This document shows positions 17,479 through 25,973 of a stretch of 64,000 nucleotides of DNA, piece after piece (the stretch's first letter is position 1; each line of letters starts with the position of its first letter). The notes under the pieces were generated by a model. That model saw nothing but the letters and a program-made list of their open reading frames with translations. It was not told the origin of the DNA and searched no databases. The DNA is from Acrocarpospora pleiomorpha (GTDB lineage Bacteria > Actinomycetota > Actinomycetes > Streptosporangiales > Streptosporangiaceae), in NCBI RefSeq assembly GCF_009687885.1, contig NZ_BLAF01000006.1, positions 123,337 through 187,336 of the forward strand. Direction: 5' to 3'. The position numbers and the translations under genes are program-made.

Positions 17479-17525
17479 GTCGTGATTTCTCCAAATCTGT
17501 GGAGGGATTCAGAGCTTAGCGGAAA

Positions 17526-17540
17526 TGATAATCGTTGTCA
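17526..17540. promoter_or_regulatory. Predicted Zur box upstream of surface-domain genes
   Basis: TGATAATCGTTGTCA, within the longer imperfect palindrome AATGATAATCGTTGTCATT, lies between the 55-aa gene and the 213-aa protein gene. Of the three boxes in this region it is the most symmetric. On the minus strand its TATCAT could double as the -10, so binding would block the promoter. Confidence 0.8.
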
Positions 17541-17571
17541 TTGCCAATCTTTGGATCTTCCTACCTGTTCG

Positions 17572-17739
17572 CTAAGGAGTCGGGAGCAGCGGGTCGCCTG
17601 TCGGCAGGAGCGGTTCGAGCCACGGAAAGATCACGAACCACAGCAGGGCCACCGAGGTGGCCGCCAGCAGCAGCGCCAGCACGATCCTCAGCGGGCGCCG
17701 ACCAGGCAGGCGGCGCCAGAGTGCTCCGTACAAACTCAC
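17572..17739 (-). CDS. 55-aa single-pass membrane protein behind sortase
   Basis: GTG at 17739 overlaps the sortase stop as GTGA and has AAGGAG just upstream. The protein has a basic start (LWRRLPGRRPLR), one hydrophobic helix (about 19-40) and the tail VIFPWLEPLLPTGDP. I recall small proteins with a similar Trp-Arg-x-LPG start and FPW(V/L)EPLLP tail next to class E sortases in other actinomycetes. It is the last gene of the minus-strand unit ATPase-permease-sortase and may assist the sortase. The frame is unbroken over 56 codons. Function is unknown. Confidence 0.75.
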   Translation of the reverse strand: MSLYGALWRRLPGRRPLRIVLALLLAATSVALLWFVIFPWLEPLLPTGDPLLPTP

Positions 17740-18554
17740 TCCTTGAGTTCTCGCGGCCGTCCCGCTTCCTTGGGCGTCGCGCGGTCCAGTTCCGCGTGCA
17801 CGATCAGGCGCTCGTAGTTGTTCAGCAGGGGATGGCAGGTGGTCAGGGTGAGGAGGCGCCGGGTCGCCGGGGCGCCCGGTTCGAAGGGGTCGTCGGCCAG
17901 TACGCCGTGATGGTCAGGCCGGACGATCCGGGTGCCGAGGACCCGGTAGACGTACCAGCGGCTCCGGGTCTCGACCACCACCGAATCGCCGGGGCGCAGC
18001 ACGTCCAGGTCCCAGAAGATTGACGGGATGCGGTGCCCGGCCACGGCGAAGTTGCCCAGCTCGCCGGGTGCCGCCGAGGTGGGGTAGTGGCCGGGGCCCT
18101 TGCGCAGCGCGCGCTGCGAGACGCCCTCCACCACCACCCAACGCGCTTCCATGGCGGGAATGTGCAGGCGTGAGGCCGGTTGCCCGTCGGTGACCGCCGG
18201 CTCCGGTTGGGGTGCTGCCGGCTCGCCGGTTGGAGCGGGGATCGCGGCCCACTGGTGGTCCAGGGTCTCGCTGAGATGTGCTTGGGCTCGGCTGATCTCC
18301 ATTGGCTTGCCGTACACCATGTAGGCGGCGAGCAGCATCGCGAGCAGGCCGAAGGTCAGGGACAGCTCGCCGAGCGCCAACACGCAGGACCGCCTGCGGC
18401 CAGGCCCGGCCCCGGCCGGGGGCAGCGCGGGGACCCACCGCTGCGGCGGTGGCGGGGCGTACACCGGCACCATCTGGTACGGAAGGTAGACCAGCATGGG
18501 CCCGTCCTCGGTGTGGGTGAGGACGGGTAGCAGAACCACCGGTGACTCGGTCAT
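17736..18554 (-). CDS. Class E sortase
   Basis: This 272-aa sortase has a proline-rich cytoplasmic N-terminus, one membrane helix (about 58-80), and a catalytic domain from about residue 128. His174 (VAGHR), Cys240 (TLTTCHP) and Arg249 (NNYERLIVHA) form the active site. TLTTC(H/N)P is typical of class E, which prefers LAxTG signals. The product of the fourth gene upstream ends in exactly such a signal, LAKTG. The gene overlaps the permease upstream by 4 bases, so surface anchoring and import are encoded together. Confidence 0.93.
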   Translation of the reverse strand: MTESPVVLLPVLTHTEDGPMLVYLPYQMVPVYAPPPPQRWVPALPPAGAGPGRRRSCVLALGELSLTFGLLAMLLAAYMVYGKPMEISRAQAHLSETLDHQWAAIPAPTGEPAAPQPEPAVTDGQPASRLHIPAMEARWVVVEGVSQRALRKGPGHYPTSAAPGELGNFAVAGHRIPSIFWDLDVLRPGDSVVVETRSRWYVYRVLGTRIVRPDHHGVLADDPFEPGAPATRRLLTLTTCHPLLNNYERLIVHAELDRATPKEAGRPRELKE

Positions 18555-19408
18555 GCGCGGGCGGCCCGCAAGCGTTTGAGGACCAGGCCGTGCCGGGGGG
18601 CCAGCAGGTAGGCCGCTACGAAGAACAGTGTGAGCACGACGACGATCAGCCCGCCGGCTGCCAGGTCGAGGAGGTAGGAGAAGTACAGACCGACCAGCGC
18701 CCCGGTTGCCCCGATCCCCGACGCCGCGGCGATCATCGTTCCCAGCCGGTCGGTGAACAACCGGGCGGCCGCGGCGGGTGTGATGAGCATCCCCAGGACC
18801 AGGATGTTGCCGATGGCCTGGAGGGAGAACACGATGGCGGCCGTGACCATCACGTACAGGGCCAGATCCAGCCGGAACACGGGCAGTCCCGCGGCGGCGG
18901 CGGTCTCGCGGTCCAGGCTCACCGCCACCAGTTCCTTACGCAGGGCCAGGGCGACGGCCACCACCACCGCGCTCGCGATCGCCACCGTGACCACGTCGGT
19001 GTCGGAGACGGCGAGGATCTGCCCGAATAGGAACGAGGCCAGATCGCCGGTGTAGCCACTCTGGGTGCTGACGATCACGATGCCCAGCCCGAAGGCACAG
19101 GTGAAGAAGACGCCGATGACGGTGTCCTCCTTCAGTCTGCGATTCTGCGAGAACGCGGCGATGACGATCGTCGTGGCGACCCCGGCGACCGCCCCGCCCA
19201 GGATCAGGTCGGCGCCGAGCGCGTAGCTCACTGCCACGCCGGGGAAGACCGAGTGCGCCACCGCCTCACCGATGAACGCCATGCCACGCAGCACGATGAA
19301 GCTGCCGATCACCCCGCAGAGCACACCGCAGGTGATTCCGATCAGGAACGCGCGGCGCATGAACGGCAGCGACCACGGTTCCAGCAGGAGATCCCAGATG
19401 GCGGTCAC
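18551..19408 (-). CDS. ZnuB-like ABC-3 permease, anchored-repeat type
   Basis: This 285-aa integral membrane protein of the ABC-3 (zinc/manganese) family has about eight hydrophobic segments, with MRRAFLIGITCGVLCGVIGSF at the start and the family segment GNILVLGMLITPAAAARL near residue 210. A basic C-terminus (LAPRHGLVLKRLRAARA) follows. It overlaps the ATPase gene upstream and the sortase downstream by 4 bases each. It forms the membrane channel of the zinc importer with the ATPase and the ZnuA-like lipoprotein. Confidence 0.92.
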   Translation of the reverse strand: MTAIWDLLLEPWSLPFMRRAFLIGITCGVLCGVIGSFIVLRGMAFIGEAVAHSVFPGVAVSYALGADLILGGAVAGVATTIVIAAFSQNRRLKEDTVIGVFFTCAFGLGIVIVSTQSGYTGDLASFLFGQILAVSDTDVVTVAIASAVVVAVALALRKELVAVSLDRETAAAAGLPVFRLDLALYVMVTAAIVFSLQAIGNILVLGMLITPAAAARLFTDRLGTMIAAASGIGATGALVGLYFSYLLDLAAGGLIVVVLTLFFVAAYLLAPRHGLVLKRLRAARA

Positions 19409-20148
19409 CGGCCGTCTCCCGCCGCGGCGCGCAGCCCGCTGGACGCCCGTACGCCGAACGCGCGCAGCAGCACTTCCGGGTCGGCGAAGCTCTCGGGCGG
19501 CCCGTCCGCGACGATGGTCCGGTTCAGCACCACGATGCGCGAGCAGACGGCGGCGGCATGGGCCAGGTCGTGGGTGGTCATCAGCAGGGTCTTTCCTTCG
19601 CCCGCGAGATCGCGGAAAAGTTCGGTGAGTAGTTCCTGGGTGGGGACGTCCACTCCGGTGAAGGGTTCGTCCAGCAGGAGCAGGCGCGGCTCGGCGGCGA
19701 GCGTCCTGGCCACCAGGACCCGCTGGCGCTGGCCTCCGGACAGTTCGCCCACCGGCCGCCCACGCAGCTCACCGAGCCCGGCGCGGTCGATGGCCTCAGC
19801 CACCAGCTGACGGTCGGTCCGGCCGGGGCGGCGAAGCCAGCCGATCTTCTTGGTCCGCCCGGACAGCACCGCTCCGTGGACGGTGACGGGGAAGTCCCAG
19901 GCGAACTCGTGCCGCTGAGGCACGTACCCCACGAGGTCATGGGCCTGGTCGGGGGGACGCCCGGCCACCCTGACCGTGCCGGCGGCGAGCGGCTGCAGCC
20001 CGAGGACCGACCGCAGGAAGGTGGTCTTGCCCGCTCCGTTGGGGCCGATCAGAGCGGTGAACTCGCCTTCTGCCAAGGTCAGCGACGCCTCCGACAGGAC
20101 GGGACGGCCGCCCAGGCTGACGGTGAGTCCTTCTGCGCGGAGCATCAC
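19405..20148 (-). CDS. ZnuC-like ABC ATP-binding protein, anchored-repeat type
   Basis: This 247-aa ATPase has Walker A GPNGAGKTT, VPQRHEFAWDFPV, signature LSGGQRQRV, Walker B LLLDEPFTGVD and the switch motif TTHDLAHA. This pattern is shared with ZnuC/MntB-type metal importers. A second ATG two codons in is an equal start candidate. It overlaps the surface protein gene upstream (4 bases) and the permease downstream. It energises the predicted zinc importer. Confidence 0.93.
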   Translation of the reverse strand: MMLRAEGLTVSLGGRPVLSEASLTLAEGEFTALIGPNGAGKTTFLRSVLGLQPLAAGTVRVAGRPPDQAHDLVGYVPQRHEFAWDFPVTVHGAVLSGRTKKIGWLRRPGRTDRQLVAEAIDRAGLGELRGRPVGELSGGQRQRVLVARTLAAEPRLLLLDEPFTGVDVPTQELLTELFRDLAGEGKTLLMTTHDLAHAAAVCSRIVVLNRTIVADGPPESFADPEVLLRAFGVRASSGLRAAAGDGR

Positions 20149-21146
20149 AGGGCCTGCCTTCTCGCGCGCACCCGCACGATGAGGATGACTCCCGCGCAGG
20201 CCAGCAGGAGCCCTCCCAAGAGCAGCGGCACCACCAGGCCGTCCCCCGTCTTGGCGAGCTCGCGCCCACCAGAGGCGAGCGGCGGATCGGTGGGTGAGGT
20301 CGTGGATGCGGAGGTCGTCGACGGAGTGGGGCTGGAAGTCGGGGACGGCGTGGAGGTGGGGGTCGGCGATGCGCTGGGGGACGTCTCGGGCGTCGGGGTG
20401 GGTGAGGCGGTGGGAGAGACGCTCGCGCTGGGAGTCGCAGTGGGCGAAGGGCTGGTCGAAGTCGTGCCCTTGCCCGGTACGACCGTCGAGGTGTCCACGT
20501 CGCCGACGGCGAAGGCGATGGTCTCCGTATCCGAGACCTGCCCGCCTCCGGCCAGGGTTCCCTTCATCTCGAAGGTGACCCGGTAGACGCCTTCAGCCGA
20601 GAAGGCCCAGTTACCGTGCACATGGGACCGGTCGGCCATGGCGTGCGTGTCGGGCAGTCCGTCCTTGCTGTTGAACCACATCTCCCCGACCCCGCCGAAG
20701 TCGCCGCTCAACCAGACCCACAGGTCGCCGGGTCCGGTCACATCGGTGATGGTCCAGCTCAGCTGTCCGGTCAGCGTTCCGGTGGGGATACGTTCCGTAC
20801 TCCACCCGGGCCATAGCACGTTGGCGTCCTGAACCATGGGGAGGAGCCAGAAGGGGCTGCCCGCGCTGCCGAGGAAGTTGTAGGCGGGATCGGCTGGAAC
20901 GGACTTCTTGGACTGCGGGTTGGCGACCATGACGACCGTGGCCGGGTCCAGGAAGCGACGGGGGCTGGTGGTGTCATCACCGACCTCGATGACCAGCCGG
21001 CCGTTTTCGATCTTCGGTGATATGTCGACATGAACCTTGTCCAGCACGACGGTAGCCGTCTGGGCATAGGCGGGAAGGGCGGCGGCGGGGGTGGCCGCCG
21101 AACCGAGCAGGGCCGCGAGGAGGGCCGTGGCGGGGGCGATGCGCAT
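20145..21146 (-). CDS. Sortase-anchored surface protein, one choice-of-anchor M domain, LAKTG
   Basis: This 333-aa protein has a signal peptide (1-30), one surface domain (HVDISPKIENG, YNFLGSAGSPFWLLP, LWPGWSTERIP, GGVGEMWFN, SHVHGNWAFSAEGVYR), a Ser/Thr/Pro linker of about 60 residues, then LAKTG near residue 297, a hydrophobic helix and a basic tail (RVRARRQAL). This is a complete class E sorting signal. The ATG at 21146 is chosen over 21152 because AAGGA then has proper spacing. It heads the operon with the importer and sortase, behind a Zur-type box. Confidence 0.92.
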   Translation of the reverse strand: MRIAPATALLAALLGSAATPAAALPAYAQTATVVLDKVHVDISPKIENGRLVIEVGDDTTSPRRFLDPATVVMVANPQSKKSVPADPAYNFLGSAGSPFWLLPMVQDANVLWPGWSTERIPTGTLTGQLSWTITDVTGPGDLWVWLSGDFGGVGEMWFNSKDGLPDTHAMADRSHVHGNWAFSAEGVYRVTFEMKGTLAGGGQVSDTETIAFAVGDVDTSTVVPGKGTTSTSPSPTATPSASVSPTASPTPTPETSPSASPTPTSTPSPTSSPTPSTTSASTTSPTDPPLASGGRELAKTGDGLVVPLLLGGLLLACAGVILIVRVRARRQAL

Positions 21147-21270
21147 AAACATTCCTTCAGGTCTGCCAGGGGCGTCGGCCGCAGGGGAGGTACGGCGGAT
21201 CGGAAGCCGCGAATCCCCGTTGCGATGGACCTTTCGGGGGACCGGCGTTCTTGGTAACCCTGTAGGAAAA

Positions 21271-21285
21271 TGAAAACCATTGTCA
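21271..21285. promoter_or_regulatory. Predicted Zur box, divergent spacer
   Basis: TGAAAACCATTGTCA fits the same TGAnAA/TTnTCA pattern as the two other boxes. It lies 125 bases from the anchored surface protein ATG on the left and 136 bases from the histidine-rich gene on the right, so it can control both directions. Confidence 0.72.
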
Positions 21286-21421
21286 AGGCATAGTGCTCAT
21301 GGGGGATGGGCAAAGCTCGGACCCCATAACGGAACGTAGTTCGCCATGTTCGGACTGTGTAGTTGAGATGTTCCGAAATCCGGAGTTAGCGTCCGTAGAT
21401 ACACCACCTTCAGGGGGAAAG

Positions 21422-21724
21422 ATGAGCGTCCATACCGAGCACCGCCCGCACGCAGTCCACGACCACACACACGGAGAGGGCTGTGGTCACGTCGCCGTCC
21501 CACATGGCGACCACGTCGACTACGTTCACGACGGACACCTCCACCGCCCGCACGAGGACCACGTCGATGAATGCGCCTTGGCCACTCATGTCGTGCATGA
21601 GGGCCACGTCCACCAGCATCGGGAGGGTTGCGGTCACGTCGCCATCCCGCATGATGACCACGTCGACTACATTCACGACGGACACCGTCATGCCTCGCAC
21701 GACGGACACTGGGACGATCACTGA
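21422..21724 (+). CDS. Histidine-rich protein (28 His in 100 residues)
   Basis: This 100-aa protein starts at ATG 21422 behind GGGGGAAAG. Two copies of the pattern GCGHVA(V/I)PHxDHVDY(V/I)HDGH occupy the halves (from about 19 and 69), joined by a His/Asp linker with a Cys. Shorter one-copy proteins of this type occur near zinc transporters in actinomycetes and are often mislabelled as permeases. There is no signal peptide or membrane helix, so it is likely a cytoplasmic zinc buffer or metallochaperone. A Zur-type box lies upstream. The role is inference; the composition is plain. Confidence 0.8.
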   Translation: MSVHTEHRPHAVHDHTHGEGCGHVAVPHGDHVDYVHDGHLHRPHEDHVDECALATHVVHEGHVHQHREGCGHVAIPHDDHVDYIHDGHRHASHDGHWDDH

Positions 21725-21840
21725 GAGTCCCGTGGATAACCGACCAACAGGGCCAGGGTTGTCACAGGCAGTGATGGTCTCGCCGTAGAACACCCCGCTG
21801 GCACTGTCCGACCATCTATTAATTAGAAAGTCGTGATCTG

Positions 21841-21886
21841 GACAGCCGCAGCGGTGAATGGCCTGGTCGGTGGCTATGCGGCTGTC
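21841..21886. terminator. Inverted repeat between His-rich gene and dtd
   Basis: Arms GACAGCCGCA (21841-21850) and TGCGGCTGTC (21877-21886) pair perfectly over ten bases around a 26-base loop. It sits between two converging genes and could stop either transcript. The long loop makes it a weak candidate. The rest of 21725-21934 shows nothing else. Confidence 0.4.
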
Positions 21887-21934
21887 TATGGGACGGGTTT
21901 CTGGTTAATACACGCCGAGGTCTTTCGGATCAGC

Positions 21935-22360
21935 CTAGACGTCGATGATCAGGGTGATTGGGCCGTCGTTTACGAGGGAGACCTTCATGTCGGCGCCGAA
22001 TTTGCCGGTTTCTACGTGGGCGCCGAGGGTGCGGAGGGTGGTGATGACGGTTTCGACCAGGGGTTCGGCGGTGGGGCCGGGGGCGGCGGCCTGCCAGGTG
22101 GGGCGGCGGCCTTTGTTGGTGTCGGCGTAGAGGGTGAACTGGCTGATGACGAGGAGGGGGGCGGCGGTGTCGGAGCAGGACTTTTCGCCGTCGAGGATGC
22201 GCAGGTGCCAGAGTTTGGTGGCGAGTTTGGCGGCCTGGGCGGGGGTGTCGGTGTGGGTGACGCCGACCAGGACGAGGAGGCCGGGTTCGTGGATGGCTCC
22301 GATGACGACACCGTCCACGGTTACCGAGGCTGAGCTGACTCGTTGGACCACCGCGCGCAT
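21935..22360 (-). CDS. dtd: D-aminoacyl-tRNA deacylase
   Basis: This 141-aa enzyme has the DTD signature residues: [17 protein letters not shown] at the start, [12 protein letters not shown] (the SQxT site) and GPITLIIDV-like terminal GPxT segment ([11 protein letters not shown]). It removes D-amino acids mischarged on tRNA in the cytoplasm. Length is normal for the family (about 145). It is divergent from the asparaginase gene across 45 bases. Confidence 0.95.
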   Translation of the reverse strand: MRAVVQRVSSASVTVDGVVIGAIHEPGLLVLVGVTHTDTPAQAAKLATKLWHLRILDGEKSCSDTAAPLLVISQFTLYADTNKGRRPTWQAAAPGPTAEPLVETVITTLRTLGAHVETGKFGADMKVSLVNDGPITLIIDV

Positions 22361-22405
22361 GGGGTGGATTCTGCCATGAGGCGGGGAGGTCCATAGACTC
22401 GCGGC

Positions 22406-23320
22406 ATGTCCGAATTGATCGTCGAGGTGGTTCGATCCGGGTTCGTCGAGTCGACGCACCGGGCCCGGATGATCGCCGTGGATGGCGATGGCAAGCCTGT
22501 CCGGGTGCACGGTGAAGTGCAGACCCCGGCGTCCCCTCGTTCCTCTATGAAACCCCTTCAGGCGCTTGGCATGCTCACCGCCGGGCTTGCCCTGGATCAT
22601 GAACTGCTCGCGCTGGCCTGCGGGAGCCATGCCGGTGAGGCCTTCCACGTTGAGGGCGTGCGAGCCATCCTGGCGGGCGCGGGCCTGGACGAGAGCGTCC
22701 TGCGCTGCCCGGAGGACTTCCCCGCCGACCGGTCGGTTCAGCAGCGTGCCCGCGTCTACATGAACTGCTCCGGCAAGCACGCCGCCATGCTCGCGACCTG
22801 CGCGGCCAACGACTGGCCGCTGGACGACTACCGCGACCCGTCCCATCCACTCCAGAAGACGATCCGCTCCACCGTCGAGGAGTTCACCTCGGAGCGGGTG
22901 CCCGCCACGGGCGTGGACGGCTGTGGCGCGCCGCTGTTCTTCTGCTCGATGACCGGCCTGGTACGGGCATTCCGCCGCATCGTCCAAGCCACCCCCGGCA
23001 GCCTGGAACGCCGGGTCGCGGACGCGATGCGCGCCCACCCGGAGTTCACCAGCGGCACCCACTACCCGGAGGCGAAGCTGATGCGCGCCATCCCCGGCCT
23101 CATGCTCAAAGCCGGCGCCGAGGCGTTCGACGCGTTCGCACACGACGACGGCCGGGCCGCGGTCATCAAGATCGTGGACGGAAGCCAGCGGGCCCGGGTG
23201 CCGGTCACGATCGCCGCGCTGCGCGCGCTCGGATTCGACGCGCCGGAGCTGGACGAACTGGCCGTCCCGGTGCTCGGCGGCGGTCGGCCGGTGGGGGAGA
23301 TCCGAGTCAGAACGTCCTGA
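22406..23320 (+). CDS. L-asparaginase II (thermolabile, Rhizobium type)
   Basis: This 304-aa member of the asparaginase II family (Pfam Asparaginase_II) is unrelated to the E. coli enzymes. Conserved segments seen are [10 protein letters not shown] with the nucleophile region Ser-Ser-x-Lys, [20 protein letters not shown] and GVDGCGAP. It hydrolyses asparagine to aspartate and ammonia. The last 14 bases overlap the 3' end of the converging DUF2207 gene, so neither transcript can end in a classical terminator before the other gene. Confidence 0.9.
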   Translation: MSELIVEVVRSGFVESTHRARMIAVDGDGKPVRVHGEVQTPASPRSSMKPLQALGMLTAGLALDHELLALACGSHAGEAFHVEGVRAILAGAGLDESVLRCPEDFPADRSVQQRARVYMNCSGKHAAMLATCAANDWPLDDYRDPSHPLQKTIRSTVEEFTSERVPATGVDGCGAPLFFCSMTGLVRAFRRIVQATPGSLERRVADAMRAHPEFTSGTHYPEAKLMRAIPGLMLKAGAEAFDAFAHDDGRAAVIKIVDGSQRARVPVTIAALRALGFDAPELDELAVPVLGGGRPVGEIRVRTS

Positions 23321-24893
23321 ACTGGCGGGAAGAGGAGATCGCTCCGGAGGTGGTCATCGTAAAGGTGCGCATCGAGTCGGCGAACTTGGACAGGTCCCAT
23401 TCGGCGGGGCCGTGGTACCAGTACAGGTTGTCGCCCTCGCCCTTGATCGAGGCCACCACCCGGGCCCAGCGATCCACGCTGTCGAAGATCACCGCGTACG
23501 GCAGGTAGCGCGAGAACAGCTCGGCCCGTTGCCCGGCCGGAATGTCGCTGATATCGCCCGTGGCAAGGTATTCCCGGAAGCCGAGCGTGTGCGCCAGCGC
23601 CGTGGCCCCGCTGGCGGTCTTCGCCGGCATGAACTGCCCGCCCACGGTGACCGCCGCCCCCAAAATGATCACTGCGAGCCCCACCAGCCCGTACGTCGTG
23701 AACATCGCCAGCGCCACCGTCCCCGCCACCCCGAGCACGGTCACGACGATCCCGAGAACCGTCCACAGCGACCGCACCGAATCGGGCCGCCGGGTGAACC
23801 ACCCCTGCTTGACGACATCACGGTAGAGCGCATCCCGTACCCGCCCAAGACCGGTCGTGAACCCCCCGTGCAGCTGCGACAGCAGCACTTCGTCCCGTAA
23901 ATCGAAGATCGAGTCATACAGCGCCCGCTCGTACGGCAGCAGGCTCGCGACCGGCGCCTTCGGCAGTTTCACCAGCAGCCAGTCCGGCGCGTCATACGTC
24001 TCCCGGGGCTGCTCGTCGATCCGCATATATCCCCGCACGGCCAGATCCACGATCGTCGCGGTCACATCGATCACGTCGGCCTGCTCGTCGATGAGCGTCC
24101 CGATCTGCCCGGGACGCACCCCGTCCGGCGGCGCGAACTGCCCGTTCTCATGCCCCCCACGCACCCCGGACTCGGCCCCGATCACCCGCGCGTCCCGCCC
24201 CCGCGTCCAGTAGACCAGCCAGAACCCCCCGAGCAGCAGCACCAGCAGCAACGCCAGCGACCCCCCGGTGATCGCGTTCACCGTGAACGCGGCACCCAGG
24301 CTGAACCGATGTTCCAGCGTCGGCCCGGCCCCGGTGGTCCCGGCCGGATACCCGACCACGACGGTCAGCACCTGCCCAGCCGCGAGCCCTTGCTGCTCGA
24401 ATTCAGCGGTTTCACCGGTCTCGTCCATGGCGGCGGTCGTGCACCCGAGCGCGGCCCCCACATCCCCGGCGAAACACGCCAGATTCTGCACCTGCCCCGG
24501 CCCGACCACCTTCACCGTGACCTGCTCCAAGGGTCCGGAAGCCGCGAACCACCGCAACTCCTCGCCGCCCGCGATGGGCGACACCGCGCCGATCACGTCG
24601 TACTCCACGGTCCCGCTGGCGGAGATCGTCAGCTCGGCCCCGTCGAAGGCGGCGCCCTTCACGTTGGCGATCCGGTAGACGCGATCGCTGGCGTCATCGT
24701 GACGCGTCCTGAGCACCGGTGCCCTCGTCACCGGTCCCCCGCTGAGGACGATCTCCTCCTTGACGTGCAGCACACCGTCCTTGCGCAACTCCATGGTGAG
24801 CGCGCTCTGATCGGCGTACGCGGGGGAGACGAAGACGAGGAGCGTCACCACAGCGGCGACCATCGGCCCGAGCCGACGAACGAGACTCACCAT
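23307..24893 (-). CDS. DUF2207 membrane protein
   Basis: This 528-aa protein has a signal peptide (1-26, SPAYA), an extracytoplasmic DUF2207 beta domain ([28 protein letters not shown]), a membrane segment near 230-255 ([17 protein letters not shown]), a cytoplasmic winged-helix-like part ([21 protein letters not shown]) and two more helices near 395-445. The C-terminus is Ser/Thr rich. This order is typical of the family; the function is unknown. ATG 24893 is preferred because it directly precedes the signal peptide. It is divergent from corA. Confidence 0.88.
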   Translation of the reverse strand: MVSLVRRLGPMVAAVVTLLVFVSPAYADQSALTMELRKDGVLHVKEEIVLSGGPVTRAPVLRTRHDDASDRVYRIANVKGAAFDGAELTISASGTVEYDVIGAVSPIAGGEELRWFAASGPLEQVTVKVVGPGQVQNLACFAGDVGAALGCTTAAMDETGETAEFEQQGLAAGQVLTVVVGYPAGTTGAGPTLEHRFSLGAAFTVNAITGGSLALLLVLLLGGFWLVYWTRGRDARVIGAESGVRGGHENGQFAPPDGVRPGQIGTLIDEQADVIDVTATIVDLAVRGYMRIDEQPRETYDAPDWLLVKLPKAPVASLLPYERALYDSIFDLRDEVLLSQLHGGFTTGLGRVRDALYRDVVKQGWFTRRPDSVRSLWTVLGIVVTVLGVAGTVALAMFTTYGLVGLAVIILGAAVTVGGQFMPAKTASGATALAHTLGFREYLATGDISDIPAGQRAELFSRYLPYAVIFDSVDRWARVVASIKGEGDNLYWYHGPAEWDLSKFADSMRTFTMTTSGAISSSRQFRTF

Positions 24894-24948
24894 GAGCCGC
24901 CACGATAGCGGTCCGACTTGTCCTGTGCGCCCGGAGTACGCTGGTGCG

Positions 24949-25935
24949 ATGGCCCAGCCCACCCCGGCGAACACACGCCTTTACCGGCACGGAAAGCTCG
25001 TCTCCGAAGGCTTTCCCATCGCCGACGTCTCCGATCACCTGGGCGAGGACGACGCGGTCATCTGGTTCGACCTGTGCACTCCGTCCGAGGAGGAGCTGGC
25101 CACCATCAGCGAGGAGCTCGGCCTGCACGAGCTCGCGATCCGGAGCGTGCTCACCCCCAACCAGCGCCCCAAGCTGGACATGTTCGACTCGCACATGTTC
25201 CTCAATGTCTTCACCGCGCACTACGACGGCGACACCGGCCGGCTCGACCTGACCGAGGCCTCGGCCTTCATCACCAGCAACGCCCTGGTCACCGTCCGCA
25301 CCTCGGACCGTTTCGACCTCCAGGAGATCACCAGCCGCTGGGACTCCTCCTCCGGCCTGGCCGAGCACGGCGTTGCGTTCCTGCTGCACGGCGTGCTCGA
25401 CTACGTGGTGGACACCCACTTCGAGGTCGTGCAGGCCATGGACGAGCAGATCGAGACCCTGGAGGACCGCCTGTTCGGCGAGGAGATCCCCGACCGCGCC
25501 GAGCAGCGCCGCACCTTCGAACTCCGGCAGAGCCTGGTCACCTTCCGCCGCGCAGTCTCCCCGATGCGGGACATCGTCAACGCCCTGTTCCGCCGCAACG
25601 ACGTGATCAGGGACAGCTCCATAACCCCTTATTTCCAGGACGTGTACGACCACGTGCTCCGCGCGGCCGAATGGACGGATTCGCTCCGCGACCTGGTGGG
25701 CAACATTCGCGAAGCGCACATGACCATGGAGAGCAACCGGATGAACCTGATCATGAAGCGGGTGACCAGCTGGGCCGCCATCATCGCGGTCCCGACGGCG
25801 ATCACCGGCTTCTACGGCCAGAACGTGCCCTACCCGGGATCCCAGCAGATGTGGGGATTCTGGACGTCCACCGCGATCTGGGCGATCGCCGCCCTAGTCC
25901 TCTACTGGCAGTTCCGCATACGTGACTGGCTGTAA
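24949..25935 (+). CDS. CorA-family divalent cation transporter, GQN variant
   Basis: This 328-aa protein has the large cytoplasmic N-terminal domain of CorA (WFDLCTPSEEEL, long helices around 180-265) and two C-terminal membrane helices. The pore signature GMN after the first helix reads FYGQN here, followed by the short loop VPYPGSQQMWGFW. Variants of this kind occur in actinobacterial and ZntB-like members, and the change may affect selectivity between magnesium, nickel and zinc. It sits next to the zinc region only by distance. No Zur-type box was seen upstream. Confidence 0.9.
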   Translation: MAQPTPANTRLYRHGKLVSEGFPIADVSDHLGEDDAVIWFDLCTPSEEELATISEELGLHELAIRSVLTPNQRPKLDMFDSHMFLNVFTAHYDGDTGRLDLTEASAFITSNALVTVRTSDRFDLQEITSRWDSSSGLAEHGVAFLLHGVLDYVVDTHFEVVQAMDEQIETLEDRLFGEEIPDRAEQRRTFELRQSLVTFRRAVSPMRDIVNALFRRNDVIRDSSITPYFQDVYDHVLRAAEWTDSLRDLVGNIREAHMTMESNRMNLIMKRVTSWAAIIAVPTAITGFYGQNVPYPGSQQMWGFWTSTAIWAIAALVLYWQFRIRDWL

Positions 25936-25973
25936 TCGATAGACTTCCCGCCTGCGCTTGGAGAGACCGGGGG

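Noticed and set aside
17479-21421. Metal-sensing riboswitch in the zinc-region leaders
   Set aside because: Leaders are short and show no conserved riboswitch core; the operator-like boxes explain regulation better.
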